Numbered from the stretch's first letter, positions 54,504 through 63,304 are shown. The stretch is DNA of 64,000 nt from Alphaproteobacteria bacterium (GCA_030424845.1 JAUHWC010000003.1:319034-383033); one strand, 5' to 3'. The notes: a model not told the origin generated them from the letters alone. Translations and numbers: made by a program.

Positions 54504-55160
54504 ATGAACGCCGGGACCCTGCACGCCGATCTCTTCTTCAGTTTCCGTTCGCCCTATTCCTATCTGGCGATTGGCCGTTACCGCCAACTGGCGGAGCGTT
54601 TCGACCTGACGATCCGGCTGCGCACGGTGATGCCGCTGGCCTTGCGTGACCCGCAGTTCTTTGCCCGGGGCAATCCGCTGATGATGCCCTATGTCCTCGC
54701 CGATGTGCAGCGCCTGGCGCAGTATCTTGGCTTGCCATACGCTTTCCCTCGCCCTGATCCGGTGGTGCAGGACCTGGAAACGCGCGCCATCGCCGCAGAT
54801 CAGCCGCATATCCGGCGCATTTCCCGGCTTGGCGAGGCGGCAGAGCGGCAAGGGGCGGGGCTGGCCTTCGCGCATGAGGCGGCCCGGCTGATCTGGGGCG
54901 GGACGCAAGGCTGGAATGAGGGCGATCATCTCGCTCAGGCCGCCAGCCGTGTCGGTCTGGACTGGCAAGCGCTTGAGGCGGAGGTTGAAACCGGTGCCGC
55001 AGGGCTTGACCGCCAGATCGAGGACAATCACGGCGCGCTGGAAGCGGCCGGCCACTGGGGTGTGCCGACGCTGGTGTTCGACGGGGAACCCTTCTTCGGG
55101 CAGGATCGTATCGAACTGGCGCTTTGGCGCATGAAACAGGCCGGATTGCAGGAACGATGA
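54504..55160 (+). CDS. 2-hydroxychromene-2-carboxylate isomerase / DsbA-like (kappa GST) protein
   Basis: A 218-residue thioredoxin-fold protein without a CxxC. N-terminal FFSFRSPYSYLAIGRYR places the catalytic Ser near residue 16, and the cis-Pro region is HWGVPTLVFDGEPFFGQDRIEL near 190. This fits the HCCA isomerase group of glutathione-dependent enzymes known from naphthalene degradation, but also many paralogues of unknown use. Its stop overlaps the alpha/beta hydrolase start (ATGA). Divergent from emrA. Confidence 0.85.
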   Translation: MNAGTLHADLFFSFRSPYSYLAIGRYRQLAERFDLTIRLRTVMPLALRDPQFFARGNPLMMPYVLADVQRLAQYLGLPYAFPRPDPVVQDLETRAIAADQPHIRRISRLGEAAERQGAGLAFAHEAARLIWGGTQGWNEGDHLAQAASRVGLDWQALEAEVETGAAGLDRQIEDNHGALEAAGHWGVPTLVFDGEPFFGQDRIELALWRMKQAGLQER

Positions 55161-55909
55161 CCATGGACATGATCGAGAGCTTCGATGGCGCAGGGCTTGC
55201 CGCCCATCGCATGGGGCAGGGCAGGCCCGTGCTGCTGCTGCATGGCCTGTTTTCCAGCGCGGCGATGAACTGGATCGATTTCGGTCATGCGCGGACGCTG
55301 GCCGATGCCGGATATGAGGCGATCATGCCGGACCTGCGCGCGCATGGCAGCAGCGCGGCACCGCATGATCCGGCCGCCTATCCGCCCGACGTGCTGGTGC
55401 GCGATGCCCGCGCGGTGGTGGAGCACTTCGCGCTGGAGCCGAGAGGCTATGACCTCGTCGGTTTCTCGCTGGGTGCGCGAACGGCAGCCAATGCCGTGCT
55501 GGCGGGGTTGCAGCCGCGAAGGCTGGCGCTGTGCGGGATGGGCTTCCAGGGCCTTTACGGCTGGGCGCGGCGCAGCACCTTCTTCATCGACGCGATCGAC
55601 CGCTTCGACGAGGTGAAGCAGGGCGATCCGGCCTTTTTCGCGGTCGCCTTCATGCGCAAGATGGAGGTGGACCGTGTGGCGGCCCGGCTGCTGTTGCAGG
55701 CGGTGGAGGACATTGCCGGCGGGGACCTGTGCGGCATCACCATGCCCACAGGGGTGATCTGCGGAGACGAGGATCGCGACAACGGTTCTCCGCAAGAGCT
55801 TGCCGATGCCTTGCCCGATGGCCGCCACATCGAGATTCCCGGCACCCACATGTCCTGCGTCACCAAGCCCGATCTGGGACAGGCCATCGCAAGTTTCCTG
55901 TCGGCCTGA
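55157..55909 (+). CDS. Alpha/beta hydrolase
   Basis: A 250-residue alpha/beta-hydrolase fold. Oxyanion region VLLLHGLFSSAAMNW near residue 25-39, nucleophile Ser104 in VGFSLGARTA, acid in VICGDEDRDNG near 212, and catalytic His in PGTHMSCV near 230. The substrate is unknown; coupling to a HCCA isomerase-like gene suggests a small catabolic or detoxifying pair. ATG at 55157 overlaps the preceding stop. Confidence 0.87.
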   Translation: MTMDMIESFDGAGLAAHRMGQGRPVLLLHGLFSSAAMNWIDFGHARTLADAGYEAIMPDLRAHGSSAAPHDPAAYPPDVLVRDARAVVEHFALEPRGYDLVGFSLGARTAANAVLAGLQPRRLALCGMGFQGLYGWARRSTFFIDAIDRFDEVKQGDPAFFAVAFMRKMEVDRVAARLLLQAVEDIAGGDLCGITMPTGVICGDEDRDNGSPQELADALPDGRHIEIPGTHMSCVTKPDLGQAIASFLSA

Positions 55910-56001
55910 CATGCCATTCGTCGAGGCGGATTATGTACATCGTCCCCGTCGTGTTACAATCCCGCACAACTGGGACGAGGCATCGACGGGAGGAATGGAT
56001 C

Positions 56002-57000
56002 GTGCGGATCGCGACCATGTTTGCAGCAGCGGCCCTTTGCACAGGCTGTTCGGCAACGGATGACGGCATTGCGGGCGGACCGGAGGCAGGGGTTTCAGGC
56101 ACCCTGTTCGTGGCCAACAAGCGCGGGGCCAGCCTCTCGCGGGTGGATCTTGCCACGGGCGAGGAGACGCACCGTGCACAAACCTGCGAGAACCCCCACG
56201 AGCTGACGGTTTCACCTGACGAGGCGCTGGTCCTTGTCGCCTGCTACTCCGGGACCAGCGTGCAGGCTTTCCGCACCGGTGACCTGCAACATGCCAACAC
56301 GCTGGGGCTGGGTGACAACGCCCGGGTGCACAGCGCCATGTGGCTGGATGACGGGCGGATCATTGCCGGGGCCGAGGGCCGCGGCTCGCTGATGGAAATC
56401 GTGCCGGCCTCCGATGACGGCTTTGCCATGACCGAGATCGGCGGCGGCGGGGACGGTCCACACATGGTGGCAGTCAATGGAGCCCGGGATATGGCATGGG
56501 GCACGATCATTCCCAGCGGTACCGTGATCCGCTATGACCTTGAAAACGATAGCGAAGCGGTGCGCCGCGTCGTCGGCAACGAGATCGAGGCGCTGGCGCT
56601 GTCACCTGACGGCAAGACGGTGTGGGTCGGCTCCAACAGCGATGCCATGGTCTACCGCCTTGACGCGCAAACGCTGGAAACCGTGGCGCAAATCCCCGTC
56701 GGCCCGGTCCCGATCCGCATCGCGGCCCATCCGTCGGGCGAGTTTGTCGCCACATCCAATTTCGGCACCGGCGACATCAGCGTGATCGACACGTCCAGCA
56801 ACGAAGTTGTCCGCACCATTGCGGTATCCGGTTCGCAGGATGCAGTGCAGGTCACGCTGGTGTTCAGCGAGGACGGCTCGCGCCTCTATGCTGCCGAGAC
56901 GGCCAGGGACACGATTGCCGAAGTCGACTTTGCCAGCGGCGAGGTGCTGCGGCGCCTGCCGATAGGGCCGGGCGGAGACGGGCTGGCGGTGATCGACTGA
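56002..57000 (+). CDS. YncE-like beta-propeller lipoprotein
   Basis: A 332-residue protein starting with GTG 56002, preceded by GGAGG with about 8 bases spacing. Lipoprotein signal RIATMFAAAALCTGC puts the acylated Cys at residue 16. The rest is a 7-bladed propeller of YVTN/YncE-type repeats: LFVANKRGASLSRVDLATGE, LTVSPDEALVLVACY, LALSPDGKTVWVGSNSDAMV, DISVIDTSSNEVVRTI. Ligand unknown. The hydrolase gene upstream ends 92 bases before, so a separate promoter is likely. Confidence 0.8.
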   Translation: MRIATMFAAAALCTGCSATDDGIAGGPEAGVSGTLFVANKRGASLSRVDLATGEETHRAQTCENPHELTVSPDEALVLVACYSGTSVQAFRTGDLQHANTLGLGDNARVHSAMWLDDGRIIAGAEGRGSLMEIVPASDDGFAMTEIGGGGDGPHMVAVNGARDMAWGTIIPSGTVIRYDLENDSEAVRRVVGNEIEALALSPDGKTVWVGSNSDAMVYRLDAQTLETVAQIPVGPVPIRIAAHPSGEFVATSNFGTGDISVIDTSSNEVVRTIAVSGSQDAVQVTLVFSEDGSRLYAAETARDTIAEVDFASGEVLRRLPIGPGGDGLAVID

Positions 57001-57019
57001 GCAACCGGCCGGCTGGACA

Positions 57020-57058
57020 AAAAGAAGGGCGCCGACCCTTGCAGGTGGCGCCCTCTCT
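57020..57058. terminator. Bidirectional terminator between lipoprotein gene and rplI
   Basis: GGGCGCC (57027-57033) and GGCGCCC (57047-57053) form a 7-bp stem. On the minus strand it is followed by TTCTTTTTG, on the plus by TCTCTTAT. It should stop both the rpsF-rpsR-rplI transcript and the lipoprotein mRNA. Confidence 0.8.
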
Positions 57059-57083
57059 TATCCGGTAGCCGGAAAAGTCAGCC

Positions 57084-57731
57084 TCAGGCTTCCTCTTCGC
57101 CAGCTTCGTCTTCAGCCGGTGCTTCTTCAGCAGCAGCTTCTTCGGCGTCTTCTGCCGGGGGCAGTTCGCCCAGTTCGCGGTCGGGATCGAGCTCATGCTG
57201 GAAGCCGGCTTCGGCTTCTGCCGCAGCTTCCTCTTCCGTCATCTGCGCGATCACGTCCACACCCTGGCTCTGCAGTTCGGCTTCGTCGTCCGAACGGGCC
57301 ACATTGGCCTTCACGGTGACGTGCACTTCGGGGTGCAGGGCAACGGTCACGTCGAACATGCCGATGGTCTTGATGGGCGCGCCCATGATGACCTGCTTCT
57401 TGTCGATGTCGTGGCCCTTTTCAGCGAGGGCGGCAGCGACATCGCGAACGTTGACCGAGCCATACAGCTGGCCGGTGTTGGAAGCGGCGCGGATCAGCAC
57501 GATCTCTTCACCGGCAACCTTGCCGCCCTGAGCTTCTGCAGCGGTACGCTTCTCGGCGTTTTCCTTTTCGAGGCGCTCGCGGTTGGCTTCGAAGACAGCC
57601 TTGTTCGCCTCATTGGCGCGCAGGGCCTTCTTCTGCGGAAGCAGGTAGTTGCGGGCATAGCCGTCGCGTACGGAAACCACGTCACCGATGGTGCCGAGCT
57701 TTTCAACGCGTTCGAGGAGAATGATATCCAT
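57084..57731 (-). CDS. rplI: 50S ribosomal protein L9 with acidic tail
   Basis: Residues 1-148 are a standard L9: N-terminal MDIILLERVEKLGTIGDVVS and GYARNYLLPQKKAL, connecting helix, and C-terminal domain to VKANVARS. A further 67 residues, rich in Glu/Ala/Asp (EEEAAAEAEAG, then [20 protein letters not shown]), have no counterpart in E. coli. The tail resembles the one on S16 in this window. Last gene of rpsF-rpsR-rplI. Confidence 0.96.
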   Translation of the reverse strand: MDIILLERVEKLGTIGDVVSVRDGYARNYLLPQKKALRANEANKAVFEANRERLEKENAEKRTAAEAQGGKVAGEEIVLIRAASNTGQLYGSVNVRDVAAALAEKGHDIDKKQVIMGAPIKTIGMFDVTVALHPEVHVTVKANVARSDDEAELQSQGVDVIAQMTEEEAAAEAEAGFQHELDPDRELGELPPAEDAEEAAAEEAPAEDEAGEEEA

Positions 57732-57745
57732 GTGTCTTACTCCCC

Positions 57746-57970
57746 TTACTTCACGATGTAGGGCAGCAGGCCCAGGTGGCGGGCACGCTTGATGGCCTTG
57801 GCCAGTTCACGCTGCTTCTTGGCGGAAACGGCGGTGATACGGCTCGGCACGATCTTGCCGCGTTCGGACATGAAGCCCTGCAGCAGGCGCGTGTCCTTGT
57901 AATCGATCCTCGGGGCGTCCTTGGCCACGAACGGGCAGGACTTGCGGCGGCGGAAAAACGGACGGGCCAT
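57746..57970 (-). CDS. rpsR: 30S ribosomal protein S18
   Basis: A 74-residue S18: [39 protein letters not shown] and [17 protein letters not shown]. It binds S6 in the 30S platform. Its start codon shares one base with the rpsF stop (TGATG), so translation is tightly coupled to its partner. Confidence 0.98.
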   Translation of the reverse strand: MARPFFRRRKSCPFVAKDAPRIDYKDTRLLQGFMSERGKIVPSRITAVSAKKQRELAKAIKRARHLGLLPYIVK

Positions 57971-58335
57971 CAGTTGCGCTCCTCACGGTCGGTGCGACGC
58001 TTGCGGTCACGATCGTTCTTGCGCATCATCACGGAGGGGCCTTCCTCGTGCTCTTCCACGGCGATGGTCAGCCAACGGATGATGTCTTCGTTGATCTTGT
58101 TCTGGCGCTCAAGCTCGGCCACCAGCGTACCCGGTCCGTCGATGTTCAACATCACGAAATGGGCCTTGCGGTTACGGTCGATCTTGTATGCGAGGGACTT
58201 GAGGCCCCAGGTTTCGGTCTTGACGACCTTGCCGCCATTGTTTTCGACGATTTCCGTCGTGGCAGCTGCAAGCGCATCAACCTGGGCCTGGCTCAGGTCC
58301 TGACGCGCGAGCAACACGTGCTCGTAAAGAGCCAT
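57970..58335 (-). CDS. rpsF: 30S ribosomal protein S6
   Basis: A 121-residue S6: [40 protein letters not shown] and a basic tail ([17 protein letters not shown]) longer than in many bacteria. First gene of rpsF-rpsR-rplI. In several phyla the S6:S18 complex represses its own mRNA through the leader. Confidence 0.97.
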   Translation of the reverse strand: MALYEHVLLARQDLSQAQVDALAAATTEIVENNGGKVVKTETWGLKSLAYKIDRNRKAHFVMLNIDGPGTLVAELERQNKINEDIIRWLTIAVEEHEEGPSVMMRKNDRDRKRRTDREERN

Positions 58336-58500
58336 GTCACGCTTCCTTTCACTCCATGCCGATCGCTGACATTGGCACGGCGAATTCCGCGCGCGTCCCT
58401 CCGGCTTTCTTCAAGAACTGCCTTGAAGGCAGGTTTCCACAGGGGCCGTCGCCCCCGCGGAAGAGGCGCACATAGACGAATTGCCCCGGAATGCAAGCGC
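58336..58500 (-). promoter_or_regulatory. rpsF 5' leader with possible regulatory hairpins
   Basis: Reading the minus strand, the leader holds GGGGC-GACG-GCCCC (58442-58455 region) and CTGCCT-TCA-AGGCAG (58420-58434 region), then AAGCCGGAGGG and a final GAAAGGAAG ribosome site. An S6:S18-binding leader with a CCG-containing stem is known upstream of rpsF in many bacteria. I cannot confirm the fold by eye. Confidence 0.3.
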
Positions 58501-58536
58501 CGCTAACACCGAAGGCAACGAGAGAGGAATTCATAC

Positions 58537-59046
58537 ATGAAGCGTGCCATTACTACCGCACTGGCCGGACTGGCTTTTTCCGCAGGTGCACCCGCCGCAG
58601 CGCAGGAGGCTCCGCCCGAGCCGGGACTGGAGTTGCTGTACCGTTCGGTTGTCTCGCTGGGCGAAGCGATTGACGTTGGCAAGACGGCCCGCGGCCATCG
58701 CCGCATCATCCCGATCACAGGCGGCACCTTCGAAGGGCCCGACATGCGCGGCGAGATCCTGCCCATGGGGTGGGACTGGCAGCTGGACGTGGAAGGCGGC
58801 TGCACCCAGATCATCGCCGATTACTTCCTGCGGACCGATGATGGCGTGGTCATCAACGTCGTCAATTCGGGGGCCCTGTGCCGCCCTGACGAGGACGGCC
58901 CGCGCCCGGTCCGCACCAGCCCCGTGTTCGAGGCGCCGCTCGGCAAGTACCAACACCTCAGCGAAGGGGCATTTGTCGGCACGCTGGGGTTCGATCCCAC
59001 GGTGGAACATCCGCATGTCGTGATCACCATTTACCGGGCAAATTGA
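58537..59046 (+). CDS. Exported DUF3237 protein
   Basis: A 169-residue protein with a signal peptide ending near AAAQEAP (about residue 23). The mature part fits DUF3237: HRRIIPITGGTFEGPDMRGEILPMGWDWQL and YFLRTDDGVVINVVNSG. The family adopts a beta-barrel; function is unknown. GAGAGGAAT precedes ATG 58537. Divergent from rpsF. Confidence 0.85.
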   Translation: MKRAITTALAGLAFSAGAPAAAQEAPPEPGLELLYRSVVSLGEAIDVGKTARGHRRIIPITGGTFEGPDMRGEILPMGWDWQLDVEGGCTQIIADYFLRTDDGVVINVVNSGALCRPDEDGPRPVRTSPVFEAPLGKYQHLSEGAFVGTLGFDPTVEHPHVVITIYRAN

Positions 59047-59123
59047 TGCCCCGCGCCTTGCGCGCGCCAGCCGCAAGGGGCAAAGCCCATGCCCGGATCA
59101 CAAGCTGAAACGAAGGACGGCCC

Positions 59124-60083
59124 ATGCCCGGTGGCCTTGTCGCCCTGCTAGACGACGTATCGATCATCGCCCGCACGGCTGCGGCCAGCGTGGATGACAT
59201 TGCCGCTGCCGCGGGACGTGCAAGCTCGAAGACAGCCGGCGTGGTGATCGATGATGCGGCGGTTACGCCCAGCTATGTCACCGGCCTTTCGCCCGCGCGC
59301 GAGCTGCCGATCATCTGGAACATCACCAAGGGCAGCCTGATCAACAAGCTGGTGTTCCTGCTGCCCGGTGCCTTGCTGCTCAGCGAATTCCTGCCCGGCG
59401 CGATCATCTTCTTGCTGATGCTGGGCGGGGCATACCTGTCCTATGAAGGCGCGGAAAAGGTGCTGGAAAAGCTCGGTGGCGAAAAGCACGGCAAGACGGT
59501 GGATGACGTGATCGAGGACCCGGCGGCCTTCGAGAAGCAGCGTGTTGCCGGCGCGATCCGGACCGACCTGATCCTGTCAGCGGAAATCATGGCGATCACG
59601 TTGAACGAAGTCGCCGCGGAAGACCTGCTGACGCGCGCAGGTGTACTGGCGCTGGTGGGTGTCGGCGTGACGCTGGCGGTTTACGGCACCGTGGCGCTGA
59701 TCGTGAAGATGGACGATGTCGGCCTGCACCTCGTGAAGGAAGGCATCACGGCAGCGGGGCGCAAGCTCGGCGACGTGCTCGTCCATGCCATGCCCAAGCT
59801 GCTGTTGGCGCTGTCATTCATCGGCACCATCGCCATGCTGTGGGTCGGCGGCGGCATCATCCTGCACGGACTGGAAGAGATCGGGCTGGGCGCTCCTGCG
59901 TATCTTGCCCATGACGCGCAGCACTGGGTGGAACATGCCACCGGATCACTGGGAGGGGTGCTGGGCTGGCTCACATACGCGGCACTGTCCGCCATTGCAG
60001 GGCTGCTGCTGGGTGCAGTGCTGGCCTTCCTGCTGCACAAGGTGCTGGGTATCGGCAGCACGCATGGCGCCGAGGCGCACTGA
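59124..60083 (+). CDS. DUF808 family membrane protein (YedI-like)
   Basis: A 319-residue inner-membrane protein. The start GGLVALLDDVSIIARTAAASVDD and the motif KTAGVVIDDAAVTPSYVTGL are typical of DUF808. About six hydrophobic spans follow, ending LLLGAVLAFLLHKVLG. Function unknown. Starts 77 bases after the DUF3237 gene. Confidence 0.9.
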   Translation: MPGGLVALLDDVSIIARTAAASVDDIAAAAGRASSKTAGVVIDDAAVTPSYVTGLSPARELPIIWNITKGSLINKLVFLLPGALLLSEFLPGAIIFLLMLGGAYLSYEGAEKVLEKLGGEKHGKTVDDVIEDPAAFEKQRVAGAIRTDLILSAEIMAITLNEVAAEDLLTRAGVLALVGVGVTLAVYGTVALIVKMDDVGLHLVKEGITAAGRKLGDVLVHAMPKLLLALSFIGTIAMLWVGGGIILHGLEEIGLGAPAYLAHDAQHWVEHATGSLGGVLGWLTYAALSAIAGLLLGAVLAFLLHKVLGIGSTHGAEAH

Positions 60084-60121
60084 CCGCGCCTCGCGGTTCT
60101 GCGTCGCCCGGCGATGCCTGG

Positions 60122-60601
60122 CTACATCCTGCGCGCCTGCATGTAGGCCGGGATATCCTTTTCCGGAGCCGGCTCGGGCTCGGGTTCACGCTCGGGATCG
60201 GGCATGGCTTGCGGGATTGGCGCGGGTGACGGTTCGGCAGCAGGGGCGGCAGCGTCATCAGCGCTCTTCTTCCGGGCCTTTTCCTGCGCAAGGATCTGGG
60301 CTTCCAGCGCATCGCGACGCATCCGGCGTTCTTCGGCAATCCAGGTGTCGACATCGGCCCAGCAGCGCCCGTCGCTGCATTCCACGCGTTCATCCGGGTG
60401 GACCACGAACCAAGGATCCTCGGCAGCGGCGCGCGGATCGATCGTCAGCGGTGTGAGTTCGCGCTCCTGGCTGATCTGCCAGCCGACGATGGTGGTCCTG
60501 ACCAGGTCGACCTGGTTGTCATCGAAATAGGCATGGACAAGATATGTCCCGCGTTCCGCCGGGATCATCCCCACGCCGACCGGACGGTAGTTTTTCACCA
60601 T
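60122..60601 (-). CDS. Uncharacterised protein with Pro/Glu-rich tail
   Basis: A 159-residue product I do not recognise. The N-terminal half (GTYLVHAYFDDNQVDLVRTT, TIDPRAAAEDPWFVVHPDE, then CSDGRC with two cysteines) looks folded. A charged helix (EERRMRRDALEAQILAQEKAR) and an Ala/Pro/Glu tail with PEREPEPEPAPEKD follow. No signal peptide. ATG 60601. It stands alone between convergent and same-strand neighbours. Confidence 0.65.
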   Translation of the reverse strand: MVKNYRPVGVGMIPAERGTYLVHAYFDDNQVDLVRTTIVGWQISQERELTPLTIDPRAAAEDPWFVVHPDERVECSDGRCWADVDTWIAEERRMRRDALEAQILAQEKARKKSADDAAAPAAEPSPAPIPQAMPDPEREPEPEPAPEKDIPAYMQARRM

Positions 60602-60723
60602 AGCTCGCGCACCCCTGTTCTTTTCTCGCGCACCCCAGACTTGATGGTGGCGAAGCTAGGAATCGGGGCTGAAGGAGCGGCGAAAGAGTGTCGTTAACGC
60701 CAAATTGAGGATGATCCGGCGGT

Positions 60724-61017
60724 TCAGGTCAGGTCCTGCCCGCAATATCCGCATTCCTTGCCCGAGCGTTCGGGGGCAATCCCTATTCCTCGTCCGTTGG
60801 AGGAAGTCTCCGGCATGTTCACCGCCGTTCCGCAATTGGGGCATTGCGGGAATTTCAGGGACACAAGCCCGAATACGAAGAAGCCCAGTGTTCCGCCGAT
60901 CACGAGGGGCAGATAGGCATCGCCTTTCCAATGCGTCATGAGGCCACCGCCCAGTGCCGTCAGCAGGCTGCCGGCGAAAAGGACAACCATGGCCCAAGCC
61001 CTGGTATAAGTGCTCAC
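60724..61017 (-). CDS. Two-span membrane protein with C-terminal zinc ribbon
   Basis: A 97-residue product: membrane spans at about 7-27 and 34-53, then CPNCG (59-63) and ECGYCGQDL (88-96), two CxxC pairs forming a likely zinc ribbon on the cytoplasmic side. No family recognised. ATG at 61017 overlaps the stop of the Mur ligase gene, so it is translated after that gene. Confidence 0.72.
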   Translation of the reverse strand: MSTYTRAWAMVVLFAGSLLTALGGGLMTHWKGDAYLPLVIGGTLGFFVFGLVSLKFPQCPNCGTAVNMPETSSNGRGIGIAPERSGKECGYCGQDLT

Positions 61018-62435
61018 AACCTGTCGAGGATGCTCTTGGCGAAGGCGCTCAGCGTGTCATCGCGCGCGCCCATGATCACGATGCGGTCCCCGGGCCGCGC
61101 GATGGCGACAATGTGATCGCCGCAGGCTTCGCGCCCGGGGATGTGTTCGGCATGGCCGCCAGCTTCGCGGATCAGGCCGACAATGCGCTCGGTTCCCTCG
61201 GAACGGTCCACCGTGCCGCCGAAATAGACCGGGTCGCACATGATGGTCACGTCCTCCTTGCCCAGCACGGCGGCGAAGGTCTTTGCGAGTTCGTGGCCCA
61301 TCTGCCGCAAGGGGCCATAACCATGCGGCTGGAAAAAGGCGATCACGCGGCCTTCATGCGCCTTCAATGTGTCCAGCGTGGCGCGGCACTTTTCCGGGTT
61401 GTGGCCGAAATCGTCGATCACGGTGATGCCGCTCTCGCTGGTGCCGACGATGTCGAACCTGCGGGCGAGGCCCTTGAAGCTGGCGAGCGCCATCGCCGCG
61501 TCATGCACCTCCACGCCCAGCGCCACGGCCCCCGCGATCGCGGCGAGCGCGTTGGACAGGTTGTGCCTGCCCGGCATCGGCAGGCGCAGCGAATGGGCGG
61601 TGTTGCTGCGGCGATCGACCAGCAGGGCGGAAATGCTGGTGGCATCCTCGATGATCGTACCCGGTTCGATCCCCAGGTCGGCTTCGGGATGGTCGATGGC
61701 GAAGGAGATGCGCTTTTTCGCCCTTTCGGAGAGATAGCGCGAATCCTCGTCATCGAAATTCACTGCCGCCACATCGGCGCGGGCCACGAAATTGCCGAAC
61801 AGGCGGCGCAGTTCCTCGATGCTCTTGTGGTCAAGGCTGACATTGAGCAGCACCGATACGGTGGGGTTGTAGAGCTCGATCGAGCCGTCGCTCTCGTCCA
61901 CCTCGCTCACGAAGGTGCCGTGATAGCCCACCCGCGCGCTGGCGAAGGGATTGTCGGGGCGAATGAAGTTTTTCATCACCGCGCCGTTCATGATCGTCGG
62001 ATCGCGGCCGTCCTCGCGCAGGATCCAGCCGATCATGCCGGTCACCGTGCTCTTGCCGCTGGTCCCGCCGATGGCGACGGACCTTGGGCTGGCGTTGAAC
62101 AGGCGGGACAGCAGCTCGGCGCGTGTAAGCCTCTTGCAGCCAAGCTCGTTGGCGCGGGCGACTTCGGGGACGGTATCCTCGATCGCTGCGCTGGCCACCA
62201 GCACCTGCTTCGCGGACTGGATGCCGCTGCCGTCCTGCGGGCTCAGTTCAACGCCCTGCGCTTCGAGGAAAGCCTTCTTTTCCAGCGTGCGGCCCTGGTC
62301 GAAACTGCGGTCCGACCCGCCGACCCTTGCGCCAAGGCCTTTCAGGATCATCGCCAGCGGCAGCATGCCCGATCCACCAATGCCGCAGAAGAAGTAGGGA
62401 TGGTGGAGCAAGGCGTCGTCAGCGATGTCTGTCAT
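61014..62435 (-). CDS. Mur ligase, MurC/Mpl type
   Basis: A 473-residue ligase. The Rossmann-like start FFCGIGGSGMLPLAMILKGLGA (15-36), P-loop GGTSGKST (123-130), LLNVSLDHKS near 197-206, MPGRHNLSNALAAIAGA near 280-300, and FGHNPEK near 350. It joins L-alanine, or in Mpl the murein tripeptide, to UDP-MurNAc. It lies outside the usual dcw cluster and divergent from ldcA, which favours an Mpl-like recycling role, but the MurC-like GIGGSGM start leaves the choice open. ATG 62435. Confidence 0.85.
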   Translation of the reverse strand: MTDIADDALLHHPYFFCGIGGSGMLPLAMILKGLGARVGGSDRSFDQGRTLEKKAFLEAQGVELSPQDGSGIQSAKQVLVASAAIEDTVPEVARANELGCKRLTRAELLSRLFNASPRSVAIGGTSGKSTVTGMIGWILREDGRDPTIMNGAVMKNFIRPDNPFASARVGYHGTFVSEVDESDGSIELYNPTVSVLLNVSLDHKSIEELRRLFGNFVARADVAAVNFDDEDSRYLSERAKKRISFAIDHPEADLGIEPGTIIEDATSISALLVDRRSNTAHSLRLPMPGRHNLSNALAAIAGAVALGVEVHDAAMALASFKGLARRFDIVGTSESGITVIDDFGHNPEKCRATLDTLKAHEGRVIAFFQPHGYGPLRQMGHELAKTFAAVLGKEDVTIMCDPVYFGGTVDRSEGTERIVGLIREAGGHAEHIPGREACGDHIVAIARPGDRIVIMGARDDTLSAFAKSILDRL

Positions 62436-62491
62436 TCCTTGTGACTATTGCGGGAGTGGCGCTTTGTGAAGCGGGAGATTAGAGGAAAAGC

Positions 62492-63304
62492 ATGACAAAA
62501 TGCATCGGCATCGTCTGCCCCGGAAAACCCATCCTGCAAGAGCGGGCCCAAAGCGTGCTGGAACTGGCGCGAGTCAGCCATCCGCAGCTGGAATTGCGGC
62601 TTCACCAGGCCGCCACGCAGGAACACGGACATTTTGCCGGTGACGATGCCACGCGCCTTGCCGCGCTACTGGAATACGCCAACGATCCGGGAATCGATGC
62701 GATCTGGTTCGGCATGGGCGGATATGGTTCCGCCCGGATCGTGGGCGAGGTGATCGCCGGGCTGGGCGAGGCGGCACAGGACAAGACTTTCCTGGGGTAT
62801 TCGGACTGCGGCGTGCTGCTGGGCGCGCTCTACAAGCACGGCATCGGCCATCCGGTGCACGGGCCGCTGGTGGGCGATATCCGGCGCGAGGGCGGGGCGG
62901 AATGCGTCAACCGCGTGCTCGACTGGTTCAGCGGCAACCGGCAAGGGCTGGAGCCGGGCCTTGATGAAAGACCCGCCGTCGCCTTCAACCTGATGACGCT
63001 GGCGATGCTGGTAGGCACCGACTTCATGCCGGACCTCACCGGCCACGTGGTGCTGCTGGAAGAGGTTTCCGAGCACCTTTATGCCGTGGACCGGCTGTTC
63101 TTCCACGTCACCCAGCATTTGCGCGGGGTTGCAGGCATCCGCCTTGGCGAGGTGTCCGACGTGCCGGAAAATGATCGTCCCTTCGGTTATGACGAGGAAC
63201 AGATCGCCCGTTACTGGTGCGAAAAGACCGGCATTGCCTACCTCGGACGTGCGGATGTCGGCCATTCGTCTGCCAACAGGATTGTCCCCTTCGGCCTTGC
63301 CTGA
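62492..63304 (+). CDS. ldcA: LD-carboxypeptidase (peptidase S66)
   Basis: A 270-residue cytoplasmic serine peptidase that removes the terminal D-Ala from recycled murein tetrapeptide. Catalytic Ser104 in LGYSDCGVLL, Glu190/191 in VVLLEEVSEH and His258 in DVGHSSANRIVPFG fit the family triad; IWFGMGGYGSARI near 71-83 is the usual nucleophile-side loop. AGAGGA precedes ATG 62492. Only 56 bases separate it from the divergent Mur ligase, so their promoters overlap. Confidence 0.93.
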   Translation: MTKCIGIVCPGKPILQERAQSVLELARVSHPQLELRLHQAATQEHGHFAGDDATRLAALLEYANDPGIDAIWFGMGGYGSARIVGEVIAGLGEAAQDKTFLGYSDCGVLLGALYKHGIGHPVHGPLVGDIRREGGAECVNRVLDWFSGNRQGLEPGLDERPAVAFNLMTLAMLVGTDFMPDLTGHVVLLEEVSEHLYAVDRLFFHVTQHLRGVAGIRLGEVSDVPENDRPFGYDEEQIARYWCEKTGIAYLGRADVGHSSANRIVPFGLA

